From Bacteroidales bacterium UBA5833 (GTDB lineage Bacteria > Bacteroidota > Bacteroidia > Bacteroidales > Lentimicrobiaceae): a DNA stretch of 64,000 nt. The DNA is taken from positions 7,202 through 71,201 of the forward strand of contig DJGZ01000064.1 in assembly GCA_002433025.1 (NCBI GenBank). The letters run 5' to 3'. Position 1 is the stretch's first letter. Each line of letters starts with the position of its first letter. The notes beneath the pieces are model-generated. The model was not told the DNA's origin. It searched no databases and was given only the letters and a program-made list of their open reading frames with translations. Shown here in pieces: positions 60,756-64,000 of the stretch. The translations under genes and the position numbers were made by a program.

Positions 60756-61595
60756 ATGAACACAAACCATAACTTTTCCACAGAGGTGGTTGCCGGTCAG
60801 ATTGCCGGAATCCTTGCTGATCCTTTTAAGGAATTCGGCAGTGAACGCGATGCCATGCGCTTTTCACTCGGCATCCTTGACCTGACTACCCTGGAAGGGG
60901 CCGATACTAAGCAAAAGGTTGAGGCGCTCTGCAGGAAGGCCGTGAGTTTCAGTGAAAAAGGACTTCCCAATGTTGCGGCAGTCTGCGTTTATCCGGTTTT
61001 TGCAAGGCAGGTGCATACCCTGCTCGAAGGGACCGGTATTCAAACAGCCTGCGTGGCCGGTGCCTTTCCTGCCGGGCAATCGCCCATTCATGTGAAACTG
61101 GCGGAAGTAAAATACGCGGTGGAAGAAGGCGCCGATGAAATAGATATGGTCATTTCCAGGGGAAAACTACTTGAGGGAGAGTATATTGAAGTATTTGATG
61201 AAATCAACGCCATCAAAGAAGTTTGTGGGAATGTTCATCTTAAGGTCATTCTTGAAACAGGGGAACTGACAGATCTTCCCAGGATCTACGATGCATCCGT
61301 GATTGCCATGAAAGCGGGGGGCGATTTTATTAAAACTTCCACGGGAAAGATCAACCCGGCAGCCACCCCCGAAGCGGCTTATGTTATGCTGCAGGCCATA
61401 CGCGATTACTACGAGAGCACCGGAAAAATCACGGGATTCAAGCCCGCCGGCGGCATTTCAACCCCTGAGCAGGCGCTGGTTTATGTTAGGCTTGTGGAAT
61501 CCATCCTTGGCCCCGAATGGCTGAACCCCGGACTGTTCCGGATTGGCGCCAGCCGCCTGGCCGACAACCTGGCTAATGAACTGAGTGGAAAATAG
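60756..61595 (+). CDS. deoC: Deoxyribose-phosphate aldolase
   Basis: A 279-residue class I aldolase that splits 2-deoxyribose 5-phosphate into acetaldehyde and glyceraldehyde 3-phosphate in nucleoside breakdown. The Schiff-base lysine is K193 in FIKTSTGK. The second active lysine is in GFKPAGGI, and the acidic residue is in DEIDMVI. The N-terminal part (SLGILDLTTLEG, VAAVCVYPVFA) is the usual barrel start. Length is slightly above the common 220-260 range because of an N-terminal extension. No other nucleoside gene is adjacent. Confidence 0.95.
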   Translation: MNTNHNFSTEVVAGQIAGILADPFKEFGSERDAMRFSLGILDLTTLEGADTKQKVEALCRKAVSFSEKGLPNVAAVCVYPVFARQVHTLLEGTGIQTACVAGAFPAGQSPIHVKLAEVKYAVEEGADEIDMVISRGKLLEGEYIEVFDEINAIKEVCGNVHLKVILETGELTDLPRIYDASVIAMKAGGDFIKTSTGKINPAATPEAAYVMLQAIRDYYESTGKITGFKPAGGISTPEQALVYVRLVESILGPEWLNPGLFRIGASRLADNLANELSGK

Positions 61596-61754
61596 GATTG
61601 ATGCTTTGCAGTTAATTATATTTAATTGCGTGCATATATTCAATTGAGTCAGAGATACTACTGCCTCAGTTTTTATGCATCAGGTTGCTGACAAACGATG
61701 GTTGTTGAACCGGTGAATTTGCCTGTGATTCTCAGTGCGATGAACCTTTATTGC

Positions 61755-63815
61755 TTATCTGCATTTCTGAATTTTTCCGGTATAGGTTTCACCGGCATCA
61801 CTCACAAATTTTATCAGATAAGCACCGTCAGGATAATGCTTCAATGAGATGACCGGTTTGTCATTGTTTGAAACATGGTTTTCGAGCAACAGTTTGCCTG
61901 AAAAGCTGTAAACAAGAAGTGAACCTGACATATCCCGGGTATCGATCCATATTAGGTCGGCAGAGGGGTTGGGGTAGATCTTAAGATCTTCTGTTATCTC
62001 GTATGAAACTCCGACGGGAGGGCAGAAGAAACCCCAGATATATGTATTGACCAACACGGACTCACAATCTTCATAAACCGCCCTGATGTCATATTCGGCA
62101 GAGCTCACACCTCCGATATCGGCGCAGGAATCAAAATAACTTAATTCTTGTGTTGTTGCTATGTAATCTCCATCTCTGTAAATATCATAGCCAAGTAAGG
62201 CTCTTTGCCTGTGGTTGACGAAACCATGACTGCTGCTTTTTGAATCCCGGGGTTCATTGGCTGCACCAATAAAAGTCCCGGTTCTGCCAAGCGGTTCAGC
62301 AAAACCCTGAAGGTTCCAGTTATAATTTAAGCCATACCGGATAGCCATGGATTCCCAGGGAGAACCATCGGTTGAAACCAGATCACCATAACCTGATACA
62401 CCCGGGCCCTCATCGTAACCTGCAACATAATGGTCTCCGGTTTGAATAACTTCATACCCAAACCATAGTTCAGATGTACCGGTTAAATATACAGGCGTGT
62501 TTAGTATAAACTCATTCCATTCGCCGGCAACAAATGATGTAACAGGTTGGCTAAGTAATAAAGTACTTGCATTACTTCCTGTCCATACTTTAAGTGTAAG
62601 AGAGGCATTCGGGCTAACGGGGAACATACGGATTCTGGTAAGGCTGGTTCCGGCATACTGGCCAAGCTGAGCAGGTGTAAACCTTACTGCGACATTGAAA
62701 GTGCCTCCATCTGAAAGGCCAAAAGCATTGTAGTTTATCCCGTTATCCCATCCAATCCATCCGGGGCCTCCTCCGGTATTTCCGGACGGGGATTCCCATT
62801 CAAGCGTTACCCCGTCAACGAATGGGAAAAAAACGCCGGCAGTAAATTCCTGTGGAGGGGCACATTCCCTGTAAACGCTGATGTTATCAATGAGCCAGTT
62901 ATATATATCCGGAGTAGAATCGCCACTGGCTATAAACCTCACCCTGAAGGTTATATCCTTTACTTCTTCTGTAATGTCAAGTTTGTAACTTTTCCAATCC
63001 AGACTATTTATGTTTACAATCTCTTCCTTTTGTACCCAATTGTTCCCATCAAACACTTCAACGGATAACTTTTCCTGTCCGGTGGGATTGACAAGGGTAT
63101 GTTTCAGGTCGAATTCAAGCATGATATTGCCATCAATTATTCCCTGGCCCATTAAATAGTAGCTGGTAATTGATTGTGAGTAGTTGGAGGTTAATGGATT
63201 TGAGAAGAATTCGGCTGAAGGGGCTGGATTTCCTGTCTGGCCGGCAATACGCCAGTTAGCGCCTTCCACGGTCCATTGATTCGTTTCATACATTCCGGTA
63301 TTGAAGTTTTCATTAAAAGGAATTTCATAACCATAAACTACAAATATTTCTACCGGACCTTCCTTCATTGATTCACCCGTTTGGCCGGGAAACCCATATG
63401 ATGTAAGGTCATACACTGCCGTGATTTCATAGAAATATTGCGCTGGTGGGAGATTAAGGTCATAGTATCCGATGGTATCGGAAGCAACTTCTGCAATAAG
63501 CATCTGGTTGCGGTAAATCCTGAAGCTGACGATTCCCGGCACAGCTTGTCCCGGATGTTGGGGATCTTCAGGGGCTTCCCATGCCAGGTAGCAGTAATTT
63601 GTAAATTCATAAGTTTCTGCTGTAAAATTTCGGGGAGGGAAAAGAAATTCTGAGGTAAAGCTGCCTTTTACTGTTGCTGAAATACCATTTGAATATAATG
63701 CCGTATTTCTGTTTTTAACCATTGTGTCGTCGATACAGCTGCCATATAAAGTCAGCAAAAGGAAAACCAGCATAACTGAAGTTGCCGTTAAAGACTTTCT
63801 GTTAATGTAATTCAT
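61755..63815 (-). CDS. T9SS type A secreted protein with Fn3-like and jelly-roll domains
   Basis: A 686-residue exported protein. After a signal segment (LTATSVMLVFLLLTLYGSC) comes an Fn3-like region at about 55-155. A choice-of-anchor J/MAM-like jelly-roll domain follows at about 165-315 (PFNENFNTGMYETNQWTVEG). A second jelly-roll-like domain and a further Fn3-like strand region follow. It ends in a type A T9SS sorting domain: KIYPNPSADLIWID, then SLKHYPDGAYLIKF and a final GKIQ. No protease or glycosidase motif is seen, so it may bind a surface or matrix component. Its 3' end is nearly identical to that of the gene cut by the right edge. Confidence 0.9.
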   Translation of the reverse strand: MNYINRKSLTATSVMLVFLLLTLYGSCIDDTMVKNRNTALYSNGISATVKGSFTSEFLFPPRNFTAETYEFTNYCYLAWEAPEDPQHPGQAVPGIVSFRIYRNQMLIAEVASDTIGYYDLNLPPAQYFYEITAVYDLTSYGFPGQTGESMKEGPVEIFVVYGYEIPFNENFNTGMYETNQWTVEGANWRIAGQTGNPAPSAEFFSNPLTSNYSQSITSYYLMGQGIIDGNIMLEFDLKHTLVNPTGQEKLSVEVFDGNNWVQKEEIVNINSLDWKSYKLDITEEVKDITFRVRFIASGDSTPDIYNWLIDNISVYRECAPPQEFTAGVFFPFVDGVTLEWESPSGNTGGGPGWIGWDNGINYNAFGLSDGGTFNVAVRFTPAQLGQYAGTSLTRIRMFPVSPNASLTLKVWTGSNASTLLLSQPVTSFVAGEWNEFILNTPVYLTGTSELWFGYEVIQTGDHYVAGYDEGPGVSGYGDLVSTDGSPWESMAIRYGLNYNWNLQGFAEPLGRTGTFIGAANEPRDSKSSSHGFVNHRQRALLGYDIYRDGDYIATTQELSYFDSCADIGGVSSAEYDIRAVYEDCESVLVNTYIWGFFCPPVGVSYEITEDLKIYPNPSADLIWIDTRDMSGSLLVYSFSGKLLLENHVSNNDKPVISLKHYPDGAYLIKFVSDAGETYTGKIQKCR

Positions 63816-63925
63816 AAATTCATACCGTTAAGTTAACTTGTTACTTGTATATTGCTTTTTTTGCCAATCTGCACTTTAACATTTATTAGAAAAGCATTGA
63901 TCAGACGTTCAGTTATCCTTGAACA

Positions 63926-64000
63926 TTACTTCTCCAGTATTAACTTACCGGAATATGTTTCACCTGCATCACTCACAAATTTTATCAGATAAGCACCGTC
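63926..64000 (-). CDS. C-terminal end of a second T9SS type A protein (cut by window edge)
   Basis: Read leftward from the edge, 24 codons and a TAA stop at 63926-63928 encode DGAYLIKFVSDAGETYSGK followed by LILEK. This is the final strand of a type A sorting domain, almost the same as the tail of the neighbouring gene (DGAYLIKFVSDAGETYTGK). The gene continues beyond 64000 and lies upstream of and in the same direction as the 61755 gene, about 110 bases away. Confidence 0.85.
   Translation of the reverse strand, partial: DGAYLIKFVSDAGETYSGKLILEK

Overview
The window reads as the chromosome of a free-living or environmental Bacteroidota member, most likely of the Bacteroidales/Marinilabiliales type. 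Three things support this. It carries type IX secretion (T9SS) cargo: one protein with a gliding-type (type B) C-terminal domain next to a PorP/SprF partner, and two with type A sorting tails. Several promoters fit the Bacteroidota -33 TTG / -7 TAnnTTTG pattern, and purine-rich ribosome sites are mostly lacking. The signalling genes (beta-propeller sensor kinase, LytS/LytTR pair, membrane-bound LytTR regulator) are typical of the phylum. No insertion sequence, integrase, phage gene or CRISPR array was seen.

Left part (1-12.5 kb). A leftward trkH-kdpD-kdpE unit handles potassium uptake, with a shortened KdpD. A rightward group of small metabolic genes follows: three GNAT acetyltransferase genes with four GNAT domains, PhzF, a small barrel-like protein, OsmC, DUF3795 and a membrane protein. 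A leftward, overlapping pair of exported proteins comes next: a two-lobed retropepsin-like aspartic protease and a protein with four glycogen-binding (CBM48/AMPK-type) modules.

Middle part (12.8-33.4 kb). Two paralogous exported proteins of unknown function are followed by a large propeller-type sensor kinase, a LytS-type kinase with its LytTR regulator, and a separate membrane LytTR regulator. Then come an unrecognised soluble protein, a flavodoxin, an eight-helix membrane protein, a coiled-coil lipoprotein, a GH31 glycosidase and a PfkB-family kinase. A housekeeping block closes this part: rlmI, an Hsp15-type S4 protein, der, initiator tRNA-Met with a clear promoter and terminator, era and an NhaD-type antiporter.

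Right part (33.4-64 kb). A 1.2 kb gene-free stretch is packed with hairpins and dispersed-type repeats. It is followed by a leftward two-gene unit: a 23.7 kb gene for a secreted protein of about 7,900 residues and, downstream of it, porP/sprF. By hand count the giant has 88 Ig-like modules: 4 PKD-like, 42 of one cysteine-paired type, 2 PKD-like, 6 of a third type, 16 more of the cysteine-paired type, and 18 PKD domains. It ends in a type B T9SS domain. An aldo/keto reductase and deoC follow, and then a T9SS type A protein. The window ends inside a second T9SS gene whose tail is nearly identical to that of the first.

The most striking object is the giant protein with its PorP partner, which looks like a dedicated secreted surface fibre or adhesin. 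Its array shows two- and three-module higher-order repeats that record how it grew.
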